In this document: one piece after another, positions 46,135-53,965 of the stretch | Numbering within the stretch: the first letter of the stretch is position 1 | How the letters are laid out: each line of letters starts with the position of its first letter | Assembly (NCBI RefSeq): GCF_002929335.1 | Contig: NZ_PJIL01000002.1 | Span: 124,001-188,000 of the forward strand | Length of the DNA stretch: 64,000 nucleotides | Reading direction: 5' to 3' | Source: Arthrobacter sp. Y81 | GTDB lineage: Bacteria > Actinomycetota > Actinomycetes > Actinomycetales > Micrococcaceae | Position numbers and translations under genes: made by a program | The notes under the pieces: model-generated | Seen by the model: the letters and a program-made list of their open reading frames with translations, nothing else | The model's database searches: none | Told to the model about the DNA's origin: nothing

Positions 46135-46150
46135 CCCAAACAAGAACAAC

Positions 46151-46178
46151 GCACGCGGCCCTTTCGGGGGCCGCGTGC
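46151..46178 (+). terminator. Hairpin after the tape measure gene
   Basis: A perfect 11-bp stem GCACGCGGCCC/GGGCCGCGTGC with loop TTTCGG, 17 bp beyond the stop. There is no T tract, so it may be a transcript-stabilising hairpin or weak terminator. Confidence 0.55.
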
Positions 46179-46223
46179 TGCACCACCAACCAACCACTTA
46201 GTACACAAAGGGGAAGTACCACC

Positions 46224-46322
46224 ATGAAACAACCCGCCAACAAGCGACCCAGTACAGCTCAGGGCTGCATGCAGCCGACGCAAGCTCAAACTTTCCGGTC
46301 GGACCAAAGAGCTCGGTTCTAG
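46224..46322 (+). CDS. 32-residue peptide, possibly a truncated gene
   Basis: The ATG at 46224 follows AAAGGGGAAG, one of the better ribosome-binding sites in the element, but the frame ends after 32 codons at the TAG inside TTCTAGT (46317-46323). That sequence is the first repeat of the fic module. The peptide looks like the 5' end of a gene cut off when the fic module entered. It could also be a leader peptide. Confidence 0.4.
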   Translation: MKQPANKRPSTAQGCMQPTQAQTFRSDQRARF

Positions 46323-46343
46323 TCGGAGGTCGTTTCACTAGAA
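46317..46343. promoter_or_regulatory. Operator-like palindrome upstream of fic
   Basis: TTCTAGT-N13-ACTAGAA. The same motif with the same 13-base spacer occurs downstream of fic at 47658-47684. A second small palindrome, CAATC-N6-GATTG, lies at about 46369-46384, just before the gene. Confidence 0.6.
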
Positions 46344-46397
46344 TGACTCCTGTAGTCTTCAAGTCAGCGACAATCGCTAGAGATTGAAAGAAGAGCC

Positions 46398-47579
46398 ATG
46401 GACGTCGACAAATTTCGGGAAAGCCCGATTGGAAGTCTCGTACGCATTCGAGGCATGGACGGACTGAAGCGCGAGTACGACCACTTTTCGTACGTTCCCC
46501 ACCCGCTGGGAGCCGAGCCGGAGCTCAGCAACACCGCCTGGCACGCCGTGAGCCGGGCAAATCGTGCCTTGGGCGCACTTGACAAAGCCAGTCGTCAAGT
46601 GCCGAATCCAGCTCTGATCCGCATGCCTATGATCAGGCGAGAAGCTCAGAGTACTTCGGCATTGGAAGGGACATACGCGCCTCTTGACCGAGTGCTTGCC
46701 GTCGATGATGCCTCTGACAAACCGCGAAGTGCAGAGCTAGACGAGATCATGAACTATGTCGAGGTTGCTGATCGAGCCTTCGACTGGGTGCAAGCCGGCC
46801 GCCGGATAACCCCGGGCCTCCTCACCGATCTGCATCGAACCCTCGTAAGGGGGACCGCGGCTGACAACTCTGATGCCGGCGCTGTCCGTTCGGTGCAAGT
46901 CGTAATCGGAAGTCGCGGAGCGGATATCACGGATGCCCGATTCATCCCTCAGCCTCCTGGCATTGAGTTGGATACCTCTATCCGAGACTTGCTGGACTGG
47001 ATCAATGAGGCGCCTGCAGGTGGGCGAGACCCCGTCATAGCCGCTGCCCTGGCGCATTATCAGTTTGAGACCATTCACCCTTTCAACGATGGCAACGGGC
47101 GGCTGGGAAGACTCTTGATTGTCTTAGGCCTTATGCGAGACGGTGTTGTTTCCGAGCCACTGCTTAGCGTTTCACCGTGGTTCGAAGCGAGGAGAGATGT
47201 CTATCAGGACCAGCTTGCTAGGCTCAGCGAGACGGGCGATTGGTCCGCGTGGGTGGAGTTCTTTGCGGAAGGTATTGCCGCGTCCGCCCAGGAAACCGCC
47301 ACGCTCGTGGATGACCTTCTGGACGTGAGTCAGAAACACATGGACACGCTCCGGGAAGCATCGGCTACAGGTGTAATCCTTGACATCGCTGGGTCTCTCT
47401 TGGCTAGTCCGATCGTGACCAAAGCCCGCCTTGCCAAGAAGTTTGGGAAGAACTACCAGACCGTCAGTAACGCCGTGCTCAAACTGCAGCAGCTCGGGAT
47501 CTTGGAGGACTACCCATTTGAAACCTCCCAAAACACCTATATCGCGTCCGACATCTTCAGCATCCTCAATCGAAAATGA
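46398..47579 (+). CDS. Fic-family AMP transferase-like protein with C-terminal winged helix
   Basis: A 393-residue Fic protein. The active-site motif HPFNDGNGRLGR (His227) is complete, so it should transfer AMP or a related nucleotide group to a target. The inhibitory motif T-S-A-L-E-G (Thr86, Glu90, Gly91) lies before the Fic fold, as in self-inhibited class II enzymes. Residues about 340-390 (IVTKARLAKKFGKNYQTVSNAVLKLQQLGILEDY) form a winged helix that could bind the flanking CTAG-containing repeats. GAAAGAAGAGCC precedes the ATG. Local GC is lower than in the neighbours, in line with recent acquisition. Confidence 0.9.
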   Translation: MDVDKFRESPIGSLVRIRGMDGLKREYDHFSYVPHPLGAEPELSNTAWHAVSRANRALGALDKASRQVPNPALIRMPMIRREAQSTSALEGTYAPLDRVLAVDDASDKPRSAELDEIMNYVEVADRAFDWVQAGRRITPGLLTDLHRTLVRGTAADNSDAGAVRSVQVVIGSRGADITDARFIPQPPGIELDTSIRDLLDWINEAPAGGRDPVIAAALAHYQFETIHPFNDGNGRLGRLLIVLGLMRDGVVSEPLLSVSPWFEARRDVYQDQLARLSETGDWSAWVEFFAEGIAASAQETATLVDDLLDVSQKHMDTLREASATGVILDIAGSLLASPIVTKARLAKKFGKNYQTVSNAVLKLQQLGILEDYPFETSQNTYIASDIFSILNRK

Positions 47580-47592
47580 TTTTCGTATCTAC

Positions 47593-47684
47593 TGGAAGCG
47601 CTTCCAACTAGAACACAGTCCAAAGCATTCAAGTGGACTTGAATCCACGGGACAGTGTTCTAGTACTCGAAGGTTTTACTAGAA
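47593..47684. repeat. Nested palindromes downstream of fic
   Basis: In order: a perfect 14-bp palindrome TGGAAGCGCTTCCA (47593-47606); a 15-bp inverted repeat with one mismatch, ACTAGAACACAGTCC (47607-47621) with GGACAGTGTTCTAGT (47650-47664); inside it ATTCAAGT-GG-ACTTGAAT (47627-47644); and overlapping it TTCTAGT-N13-ACTAGAA (47658-47684). CTAG is rare in such genomes but occurs five times in and around this module. Confidence 0.75.
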
Positions 47685-47686
47685 CT

Positions 47687-47917
47687 CTAGGTAAGAGACT
47701 CTATGAGATTTGAATGCTCGGCTCGCAGGGACTCGAAACGTTCAGGCATGGCAGCTGGATACTCCTTCTCGCCTATGCCCATGCCCATGCGGAAGGGTAC
47801 GACGTATTCGCATCCATCAATCGGACAGTGAATCGAAGATTTGCGCCACTCAGGAGATTGCCAGCCAATCGCCGTTCGCCTGCTGAACCCACAGCTTGTA
47901 AACGAGTCCGGCCGCAT
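47687..47917 (-). CDS. Possible zinc-knuckle small protein
   Basis: A 76-residue reading from the ATG at 47917. The C-terminal half looks like a real protein: HCPIDGCEYVVPF has CxxxxC, and PAAMPERFESLRAEHSNLIESL supplies a histidine. The N-terminal half overlaps the end of the 55-residue gene at 47850-48017 in another frame and is less convincing, so the true start may be different. Confidence 0.35.
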   Translation of the reverse strand: MRPDSFTSCGFSRRTAIGWQSPEWRKSSIHCPIDGCEYVVPFRMGMGIGEKEYPAAMPERFESLRAEHSNLIESLT

Positions 47918-48017
47918 GGTGCCTGCCCAGAAATTCAGCTTGGGAATTGTCGAGAGCTTCGAACTCAGCGAGCACGTCGTGGTCATCCTTGTGGTCAGTC
48001 ACTTTGTAGGTAGCCAT
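47850..48017 (-). CDS. Small hypothetical protein, 55 residues
   Basis: Reads MATYKVTDHKDDHDVLAEFE, then ALDNSQAEFLGRH and KLWVQQANGDWLAIS. The composition is natural for a small cytosolic phage protein. The ribosome-binding site is weak (CGGAC). Function unknown. Confidence 0.5.
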   Translation of the reverse strand: MATYKVTDHKDDHDVLAEFEALDNSQAEFLGRHHAAGLVYKLWVQQANGDWLAIS

Positions 48018-48085
48018 GCGTCCGATCATAGGGCCCCGAAAGACGGGGCAGTTCCCTACCTGAGTTACCGCCAAGGCTTTCCGCC

Positions 48086-48214
48086 TCAGGCGTCCGGCTC
48101 GTCCGCCGGGGCCTCGTGGTCGCGCTCCTCCGCGACCTGAACGTGGTGGACGCGCTTCGCGGAGTCCTCGAGGTCGGCCGGTACTGGCGGGTCCTTTTCC
48201 TCATCAGATGTCAT
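48086..48214 (-). CDS. Acidic microprotein, 42 residues
   Basis: From the ATG at 48214 the product is very acidic: MTSDEEKDPPVPADLEDSAK, then HVQVAEERDHEAPADEPDA. No ribosome-binding site is seen; TAGACT lies seven bases before the start and could be a -10 box of a leaderless transcript. The composition would suit a DNA mimic or inhibitor, but that is only a guess. Confidence 0.45.
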   Translation of the reverse strand: MTSDEEKDPPVPADLEDSAKRVHHVQVAEERDHEAPADEPDA

Positions 48215-48468
48215 GGGCCCAAGTCTAGATGCCGACATTATCGGTCGGGTTTCTCCATCTCAGATTGCTCGGCGGGCGGAGCGAGTCCGACGCTGGCGTC
48301 TTCGGAGGCCGGGGCTCTTCGTCACTGTTGGACGGCAGGACGGCGGCCCGAACCGGCCCCAGCAGAGACTTTCTCGAGGTGTCTCCGCGTCCCCCCTTTG
48401 CGGAGCGGCCAAAGACCCTCATGCTTTAGTTGCCCCGACTCGCTTGGGGGTTTCCTTTTCGGGGAGAG

Positions 48469-49089
48469 TTAGCCCCCGGGGGTGGGGGTGAGGATCACCG
48501 TGAGCACGGCAGTCAGGACACCGATAGGGACGCTGAGGAGGAGGCTGAGCCCAGCGGCCTGCCATTTGAGCTTCCTGTCGTGTTCACGTTGCTGCGCCGT
48601 TGCCTTGGTGATGGTTTTGACGACGGGGTAGTCCTTGGCGCTCCATTTGCCTCGGATGGTAACGCAGCGCTCTGCAATCGATTTGGCTTGATCGAGCGTC
48701 ACGGGAAGGTTGTTGAACTGCGACGGCTCGGAGATGGTAATGGTCATATAGGAGCGTTCGAGTCCGTAGCTCGAGTGGCCCTTGTTATTGATGATGACGG
48801 TCGCCTTGCTGTGCTCGACCCCGCCGGCCGGGGCCCCGCCCAAGTATGCGAGGACCATAACCTCGTTCAGCTGGACGTCTGACATGGCGGCAATTTCGTC
48901 GAGGGTTTTGGGGGCGTTGTTCACCGTGTAGCTGACTTGGCCCAGCGGCCCGGCTAGCTCCGCGCCGATGGCGGCGAGGTCCGCCAGCGTCTTTACCTGC
49001 ACCGGCTTGCGGAACCTGGCAGATGTCCCGTTGTCCTCCCAGGGCCGGGCCCGATCCGCGAGCAGTTGCAGAATCTCGTACAGCCTCAT
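48469..49089 (-). CDS. Hypothetical protein with C-terminal membrane anchor
   Basis: A 206-residue protein. The N-terminal 150 residues are soluble and helical (MRLYEILQLLADRARPWEDNG at the start, then TLDEIAAMSDVQLNEVMVLAYLGG). A single membrane segment is at about 178-202, ending PTPGG at the stop. The ATG at 49089 follows GAGGGGA. Cargo region gene, function not recognised. Confidence 0.6.
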   Translation of the reverse strand: MRLYEILQLLADRARPWEDNGTSARFRKPVQVKTLADLAAIGAELAGPLGQVSYTVNNAPKTLDEIAAMSDVQLNEVMVLAYLGGAPAGGVEHSKATVIINNKGHSSYGLERSYMTITISEPSQFNNLPVTLDQAKSIAERCVTIRGKWSAKDYPVVKTITKATAQQREHDRKLKWQAAGLSLLLSVPIGVLTAVLTVILTPTPGG

Positions 49090-49310
49090 TTGAATCCCCT
49101 CTTCTTCGCAGCCACGAATCGGGCTGACCGCCTCGCAAAGATTACAGGCCGCTGACTCCTGCCTTCTATTGAGGCTTGGGGGCATTTCACAAATAGTCCT
49201 CAGCGGCCCCCTGACAAAGCAACAGCGCAGCCCCCGCAGGCGCCGCGCTAAACCAGGGAAGGCCACAACATAGGGCAGGCCGGCCTGACCCGCACCCCCG
49301 GCGTTGTCAG

Positions 49311-49685
49311 CTAGACGTAGAGCGACCAGATATTAGCGACAGTCCCGATGCTCAAGCCAAGTCCGACAAGTGCCACCTGCAGGCCCAGCCCACTGGCTGC
49401 GTGGCTGTAGATAAGGCCCTTGACGAGTTCGGGCATGTGCATCATGTCGCCGTAGGTAAACATCGTCTTGCCTACGGCGACATACTCAGCGCGGCGCTCC
49501 TCCCTGATGGCCGTTTGGCCTAGCGTCACTGCCTCCCTGGCGTACTTGGCGTCAATCTCACGGATGCGCGCCAAGAGCGCCACATTTTCCTTCATGTCCT
49601 TGTGCACTATGAGCCATGCCCAGAGAATCGCACCGAAAGAAAGTATGAACGCAGCGACGTTCATTAGGGTCAGGATCGTCAGCAT
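49311..49685 (-). CDS. Small two-segment membrane protein
   Basis: A 124-residue protein with membrane segments at about 3-27 and 97-120 and a charged loop between (HKDMKENVALLARIREIDAKYAREAVTLGQ). Transcribed toward the anchored protein at 48469-49089 and probably upstream of it in the same unit. Function unknown. Confidence 0.6.
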   Translation of the reverse strand: MLTILTLMNVAAFILSFGAILWAWLIVHKDMKENVALLARIREIDAKYAREAVTLGQTAIREERRAEYVAVGKTMFTYGDMMHMPELVKGLIYSHAASGLGLQVALVGLGLSIGTVANIWSLYV

Positions 49686-49754
49686 AGGCAGAGTATGTCA
49701 CCTCCGACCCAGCACTCCGGCGCCATTCGCTGCGCCGCTTCCACCCGTTCTACG

Positions 49755-50007
49755 AAATGTCCTTCTATATAAGGGCTAACTGCTGAACACGGCTCCGCCG
49801 GTTCAGCTCCAGAGGAAGAGAACTAGGAAGACGCGGAACTGACCGCCAACCAGTTCGCCCTCTCACCAGCCAATATGCGGCAGCTCCGGCCCTTTCAGGG
49901 TCCGGCTTGCCGACGGTTGCTACGTGAATCTCCGACCCAGTTGCATGGCTACCCGCTAGGGCCTCGGCGCCAGCCGTAAGCCCTGCTGCTCAGTCTGACG
50001 TGCCCGA
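49755..50007 (+). repeat. Copy 2 of a duplicated regulatory segment
   Basis: Direct repeat of 35098-35350 in the same orientation. The first 65 bases differ at only a few positions, including one missing base in the TATATA centre. Later parts match in patches. The coding frame found in copy 1 is broken here. This copy forms the leader of the HNH gene; the remaining bases to 50110 contain the hairpin GGCCCTCATGAGGGCC (50058-50073) and no gene. Confidence 0.7.
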
Positions 50008-50110
50008 ACTTCCAGCTAGCACTCGTGTTCGCTCCCCTGCATTACCACTGCAGCTACGGCCCTCATGAGGGCCTCTTCTCACCACCGCCACTAGCCAAAG
50101 GGATTGCCCC

Positions 50111-50977
50111 ATGTACGTACCCACCGACTGGACCGCCACCACCTGCACCACGGACGGATGCGAGCGTGACCGCCACGGAGTTTTTCACACACTTTGCCGG
50201 ACGCACTATGAGAAGTCGCGGCGGGAGAGGAACGCCAAGCTTGCGCCGCTGGGCTTTACCAGGGGATGCAGCGTGGCCGAGTGCGAGAGGCCGCACTACG
50301 CCACCGGCCTATGCCGGCTCCACTACAACCGTCAGATCACGACGGGCTCAACGGAGTTGAAGCCCAAGGCACCGAAACCAGAGACACCACGCGGTGAGTG
50401 CGACGTCGAAGGATGCACGGCACCGAAGAAGTCGCCGGGCGTGGCCTACTGCTCCCGGCACTACTCCAATTTCCGCAGGCATGGCGTGCCTGTCCTCCCG
50501 AATGAGCGCGGGCCGCGTGATGAGCCGAAGCTGGACAAGTTCGCGCGGCATCTGACGGCCGACGACGAGCTTGGCTGCTGGCTGTGGTCAGGCATCATCA
50601 ACGAGGACGGCTATGGCAAGTTCAACCTTGGGCAGGGGCGCGGTGAGGTCAAGGCACACCGCTGGCTCTATGAGCAGCTAACCGGCAGGGCGCTCACTCC
50701 CGCGATTCAGCTTGACCATGGATGCACAGATTGGGACAACGACCCCAAGAGGAGGCGCTGCGTCCGCCCGAGCCACCTGCTGGAAGTCGACCAGGAGCAG
50801 CACACGATGAATACGGCGGCGCGCAAGGCAGCACCCGATGGCCTCTGGTACAAGCCGAACGAGACGCCGCGTTCTATGGCTGAGGTTGGCTACGCCATCA
50901 CACACAACCTGCCAATGCCCTACGTGTCAGGGTTGGGTGAGGCCAGCAGTTCAGAGCAAGTCCGCCGTGTGATGTAG
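50111..50977 (+). CDS. HNH endonuclease
   Basis: A 288-residue protein. The C-terminal HNH nuclease (about 165-240) reads VKAHRWLYEQLTGRALTP followed by IQLDHGCTDW and CVRPSHLLEVDQEQHTMN, with the H-N-H type residues in LDHGC, PSHL and TMN. The N-terminal half has three Cys/His clusters (CTTDGCERDRHGVFHTLCRTHY, CSVAECERPHYATGLCRLHY, CDVEGCTAPKKSPGVAYCSRHY) that look like repeated zinc ribbons. It is a typical free-standing phage HNH; it may cleave DNA for packaging or homing. Confidence 0.88.
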   Translation: MYVPTDWTATTCTTDGCERDRHGVFHTLCRTHYEKSRRERNAKLAPLGFTRGCSVAECERPHYATGLCRLHYNRQITTGSTELKPKAPKPETPRGECDVEGCTAPKKSPGVAYCSRHYSNFRRHGVPVLPNERGPRDEPKLDKFARHLTADDELGCWLWSGIINEDGYGKFNLGQGRGEVKAHRWLYEQLTGRALTPAIQLDHGCTDWDNDPKRRRCVRPSHLLEVDQEQHTMNTAARKAAPDGLWYKPNETPRSMAEVGYAITHNLPMPYVSGLGEASSSEQVRRVM

Positions 50978-51002
50978 GGCGAGAACCAGGAACTGATTCA
51001 CG

Positions 51003-51443
51003 ATGTCCAGCCAATCTTTGATCGCCGTGCGCGACGATAGTCTGATGAAGAGCAGCAGTCCCGGACCCCGTTCCGGGGGTCCGACGCCGAGGCGATCGAT
51101 CACCCCGGCCCAGAAACTTGACCACTTGGCCGCCTATGAAGACGCTATTTTGCGGAACGAGGGGGGCGCGTATTTGCGGGAGCAGGGGATCTATTCTTCG
51201 CAGATCACCGAGTGGCGCAAACTCCGTGACGCCGGCGTCCTTGAGGGAAAGAAGCCTGGCGAGCGGATTGGCCGGTTGAGTCCGGAGCAGGCCGAGATCG
51301 CCCGGCTGCGGCGCGAGATCGAGGACTCGAAACGGCGTCTGGCCACGACGGAGGTGGCGTTGGAGATCATGTCAAAAACGCACGAGCTCTTGGCAGAACT
51401 GTCGAAGAGCTCGCGGGACGAACCACCGCACACGAAGCCCTGA
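51003..51443 (+). CDS. IS3-family transposase OrfA
   Basis: A 146-residue protein with a helix-turn-helix (about 38-80: ITPAQKLDHLAAYEDAILRNEGGAYLREQGIYSSQITEWRKLRD) and a leucine-zipper-like helix (about 98-130). It binds the IS ends. Its stop overlaps the OrfB start (TGATG) instead of a typical slippery site, so reinitiation is the likely coupling. Confidence 0.85.
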   Translation: MSSQSLIAVRDDSLMKSSSPGPRSGGPTPRRSITPAQKLDHLAAYEDAILRNEGGAYLREQGIYSSQITEWRKLRDAGVLEGKKPGERIGRLSPEQAEIARLRREIEDSKRRLATTEVALEIMSKTHELLAELSKSSRDEPPHTKP

Positions 51444-52465
51444 TGTCCGCCTACCGTAGCCTCACGGCCGCCGCGGTTCCGACCCGGACCGCCGCCCGAC
51501 TGGCCGGGGTCGCGCGGGCTACCGCGACCCGGAAGCCGCGCCTGCTGCCGATCCCTGCAGCCGCGCCGGTGCCGGCGAACAGGCTCGGTGCTGCCGAGCG
51601 GGCCAGGATCCTGGCGGTGGTGAACTCGGTCCGGTTCGTTGATCTGCCGCCGGTCCAGATCTACGCGGCCCTGCTCGACGAGGGCACGTATCTGGCGTCG
51701 ATCTCCACTATCTACCGGGTGTTGGCGGAGAACAAGCAGGTCAAGGAACGCCGCCGGCTGGCCCGGCATCCGGCCCGGGCGATCCCGGAACTGGTCGCCA
51801 CCGGTCCCGGGCAGGTCTACTCGTGGGACATCACAAAGCTTCCCGGGCCCATCAAGGGGAAGTATTTTGACTGCTACGTGATGATCGATATTTACTCCCG
51901 CTACATCGTCGGCGCCCATGTCCACGCGTCGGAATCCGGGGAATTGGCGGTGGAGATGATGAAGGAGATCTTCGGAATCCACGGGACCCCGGAGGTCGTT
52001 CATGCCGACCGCGGCACGTCGATGACGAGCAAGACCGTCACGGCATTGCTTTCTGATCTGGAGGTCACCAAGTCGCACTCGCGGCCTCGGGTGTCCAACG
52101 ATAACCCGTTCAGCGAGGCGTGGTTCAAGACGTTGAAATTCGCCCCCGCATTCCCGCAACGCTTTGGAACCGTCGGCCAGGCCAGAGAGTTCATGGCCAC
52201 CTTCGTCGAGGGATACAACCACACCCACCGCCACTCCGGGATCGGGCTGAACACCGCGGCCGACGTTCACTATGGGTTGGCTGCGGCCAAAACCGTTCAG
52301 CGGTCAGCGACCCTGGCCGCCGCCCGGACCCGGAACCCCGAACGCTTCACCACCACAGCCGACCCCAAGATCCTCGCCCTGCCCGGCACGACCTGGATCA
52401 ACAAACCTCTCGAGAAAACCAAGACAGACACGGAGCCAACGACCCAGAAGAAACTAGCCGCCTAA
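51443..52465 (+). CDS. IS3-family transposase OrfB (DDE integrase)
   Basis: A 340-residue rve-type catalytic protein. The DDE residues are visible in YSWDITKLPG, VVHADRGTSM and NPFSEAWFKTLKF. The frame is intact, so the IS may be active. The last 30 residues are a Lys/Thr-rich tail. Confidence 0.88.
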   Translation: MSAYRSLTAAAVPTRTAARLAGVARATATRKPRLLPIPAAAPVPANRLGAAERARILAVVNSVRFVDLPPVQIYAALLDEGTYLASISTIYRVLAENKQVKERRRLARHPARAIPELVATGPGQVYSWDITKLPGPIKGKYFDCYVMIDIYSRYIVGAHVHASESGELAVEMMKEIFGIHGTPEVVHADRGTSMTSKTVTALLSDLEVTKSHSRPRVSNDNPFSEAWFKTLKFAPAFPQRFGTVGQAREFMATFVEGYNHTHRHSGIGLNTAADVHYGLAAAKTVQRSATLAAARTRNPERFTTTADPKILALPGTTWINKPLEKTKTDTEPTTQKKLAA

Positions 52466-53091
52466 ACTCACGCTGGCCTCATTCACCTTGACAAGTTCCG
52501 ATGGTCTGGAACCAGTAGGCAGGACAGCTAAGCGGGGAGCCCTTCGGGGCTCCCTTTCTGAGTGTAGCTACCTAGGGATATGTCGGGTTCGTGGACCCGA
52601 CAACCCGTGAGCTACCTCAGCCGCTATTACCCCCGGGGAGAGCCTCCCGCAGCTTCGGGGGGCACCCCCACCCCCTGCCGCATTGGGGCCGCCAGAAGCC
52701 CCGCAGCACGCCAGTGAGGCCACGCCGGCAGTGGCAGCTACTGGGTGCCATGAAGTAGTCCCCTCATGTCTAGCCAGCCTGTCAGGGGGCACAAGAGGGG
52801 CCCGGCTGCCTATGCACATGGCGCCTGGTCATCTAGCTATCGAGTTGTTCGATGGCCCACGCCGTGACGTCTGCAACCTAAGTGCATGCAACTCCCCTTA
52901 GTGCTCGCCGTGCGTCGGATCGTCAGACGGCTAACGAGCCGTCGCATGGCGCCAGTCATGTGCAGCATGGCGGCAACCTTGCCGGCTCCTCCATATGGGC
53001 CGTAGCTGGCTCGCCATTGCCCAGTACCCCCAAGCCCTCCTCTGTTTTATGGGCCGGATGCTGCTGTATTGGCAATGATCAAATGTCGGTG
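52466..53091. other. Non-coding stretch with terminator and palindrome
   Basis: Apart from the terminator at 52535, it contains an 8-bp hairpin TGTCGGGT/ACCCGACA (52581-52602). No frame in it has a convincing start, composition or ribosome-binding site. It separates the IS/HNH block from the microgene operon. Confidence 0.45.
52535..52558 (+). terminator. Intrinsic terminator
   Basis: GGGAGCCC-TTCG-GGGCTCCC followed by TTT: a perfect 8-bp stem with a stable UUCG loop. It probably ended the HNH transcript before the IS entered. Confidence 0.85.
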
Positions 53092-53120
53092 TTGACTATG
53101 CACGCTTGCACGTGCATACT
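53092..53120 (+). promoter_or_regulatory. Promoter with overlapping operator for the microgene operon
   Basis: TTGACT (53092-53097) and CATACT (53115-53120) are separated by exactly 17 bases. The spacer and -10 box hold the perfect inverted repeat ATGCACG-N6-CGTGCAT (53098-53117), a likely repressor site. It lies 180 bp upstream of the first gene (53301). Confidence 0.65.
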
Positions 53121-53300
53121 TGAGGAACGGAAGGCCAAGCAGCCTTCCTCACCACAACTAAATAGCCAACTGAATAGGAACTAACGAAAATGCGGTACCC
53201 AACGAATCGCCGGCTTGACCGGTTGTTATTAGGCGGCAGGTGGGGCAATGAGAATTGCCCCACCACGCCGGCCTAGAAGTCCAGAAAGGGACACAAAGCC

Positions 53301-53534
53301 ATGTTTGATCTTGTAGATTTCGGCGGCACGTACATTTCCTTGAGCAGCATTCATGCAGTAATCGACGAGATGGAAGACAACAAGCCCACTGGCGCGGTCT
53401 TCATTGAATATGGCCCGCACGGTGCACGCGCTGGCTTTGAGGGCAGCGCTAAAGACGTAATGCGGGTTATCGCGGAATGGCAGCGGGATAACGCGCCGCG
53501 TGCCGCCGGCCAGCCCCTCCTGGCATCGGCCTAA
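53301..53534 (+). CDS. Small hypothetical protein, 77 residues
   Basis: Begins MFDLVDFGGTYISLSSIHAV and continues IDEMEDNKPTGAVFIEYGPHG. The pattern suggests one alpha/beta domain. It has a good AAAGGG site and is the first gene of a five-gene microprotein operon. No family recognised. Confidence 0.65.
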   Translation: MFDLVDFGGTYISLSSIHAVIDEMEDNKPTGAVFIEYGPHGARAGFEGSAKDVMRVIAEWQRDNAPRAAGQPLLASA

Positions 53535-53537
53535 CCA

Positions 53538-53729
53538 ATGATGACGGCAGAATCGCCGGCCTACGTGCAAGCGCCGTGGAGCCGGAACGACGAACTGAAC
53601 TGGGCCGCTGATCGAGACGCGCTCCGACGCCTGAAGAAGCGTGGCGAGGAGCCCTCCGAGTGGCTGGCAACTGAGTACCTCGAGCTAAGCGCTCGCCGTA
53701 AATCTGCAACGAAGGAGCCAGTTCGATGA
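53538..53729 (+). CDS. Small hypothetical protein, 63 residues
   Basis: A charged helical protein (WSRNDELNWAADRDALRRLK, then KRGEEPSEWLATEYLELSARRK). It starts three bases after the upstream stop, and its own stop overlaps the next start (ATGA). Function unknown. Confidence 0.6.
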   Translation: MMTAESPAYVQAPWSRNDELNWAADRDALRRLKKRGEEPSEWLATEYLELSARRKSATKEPVR

Positions 53730-53830
53730 CTGAGGAGCAGCTACGCGCCCACGCTGAGGCTTGGCTAGCCAAGCAGCCGCCGCTGACCGAGGAGCAATGC
53801 CGGATCATCTATCAGACACTGAGGAAGTAG
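53726..53830 (+). CDS. 34-residue microprotein (EQCR family, copy 1)
   Basis: MTEEQLRAHAEAWLAKQPP then LTEEQCRIIYQTLRK. It is two short helices. It is a paralogue of the next product: both have T-x-E-x-L-x-A-x-A at the start and (T/S)-x-EQCR-x5-LR at the end. The start overlaps the upstream stop. Confidence 0.6.
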   Translation: MTEEQLRAHAEAWLAKQPPLTEEQCRIIYQTLRK

Positions 53831-53836
53831 CGCGAC

Positions 53837-53965
53837 ATGCCGAATATCACGAGGGAAGAACTGCAGGCCATGGCTCAGCGCGTAGTGGACGAGCTCCCCG
53901 AGCTCTCGCCGGAGCAGTGCCGCAAGGTTGCCGCAGTCCTCCGCGAAAGCGGGGCTCTTAGCTAA
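53837..53965 (+). CDS. 42-residue microprotein (EQCR family, copy 2)
   Basis: ITREELQAMAQRVVDELPE then LSPEQCRKVAAVLRESGALS. A tandem paralogue of 53726-53830, slightly longer. Such EQCR helices occur in small phage and actinobacterial proteins of unknown role. Its stop overlaps the next start (TAATG). Confidence 0.6.
   Translation: MPNITREELQAMAQRVVDELPELSPEQCRKVAAVLRESGALS

Larger units (their letters stand above)
50978..52503 (+). mobile_element. IS3-family insertion sequence (ends approximate)
   Basis: Two overlapping frames of an IS3-type transposase. Near the ends, GGAACTGATTCAC (about 50988) and the inverted GGAACTTGTCAAG (52503 reading left) share only the first bases strongly, and no clear target duplication was found, so the limits are estimates. 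It sits between the HNH gene and the terminator at 52535, inside the satellite-like element. Confidence 0.75.

Noticed and set aside
47714..48140. Two overlapping 99-codon plus-strand frames
   Set aside because: They run antisense to more natural small minus-strand genes and lack ribosome-binding sites.
52568..52901. Short frames on both strands after the IS terminator
   Set aside because: Gly/Pro/Ala-rich translations without start signals in a region of palindromes; treated as non-coding.
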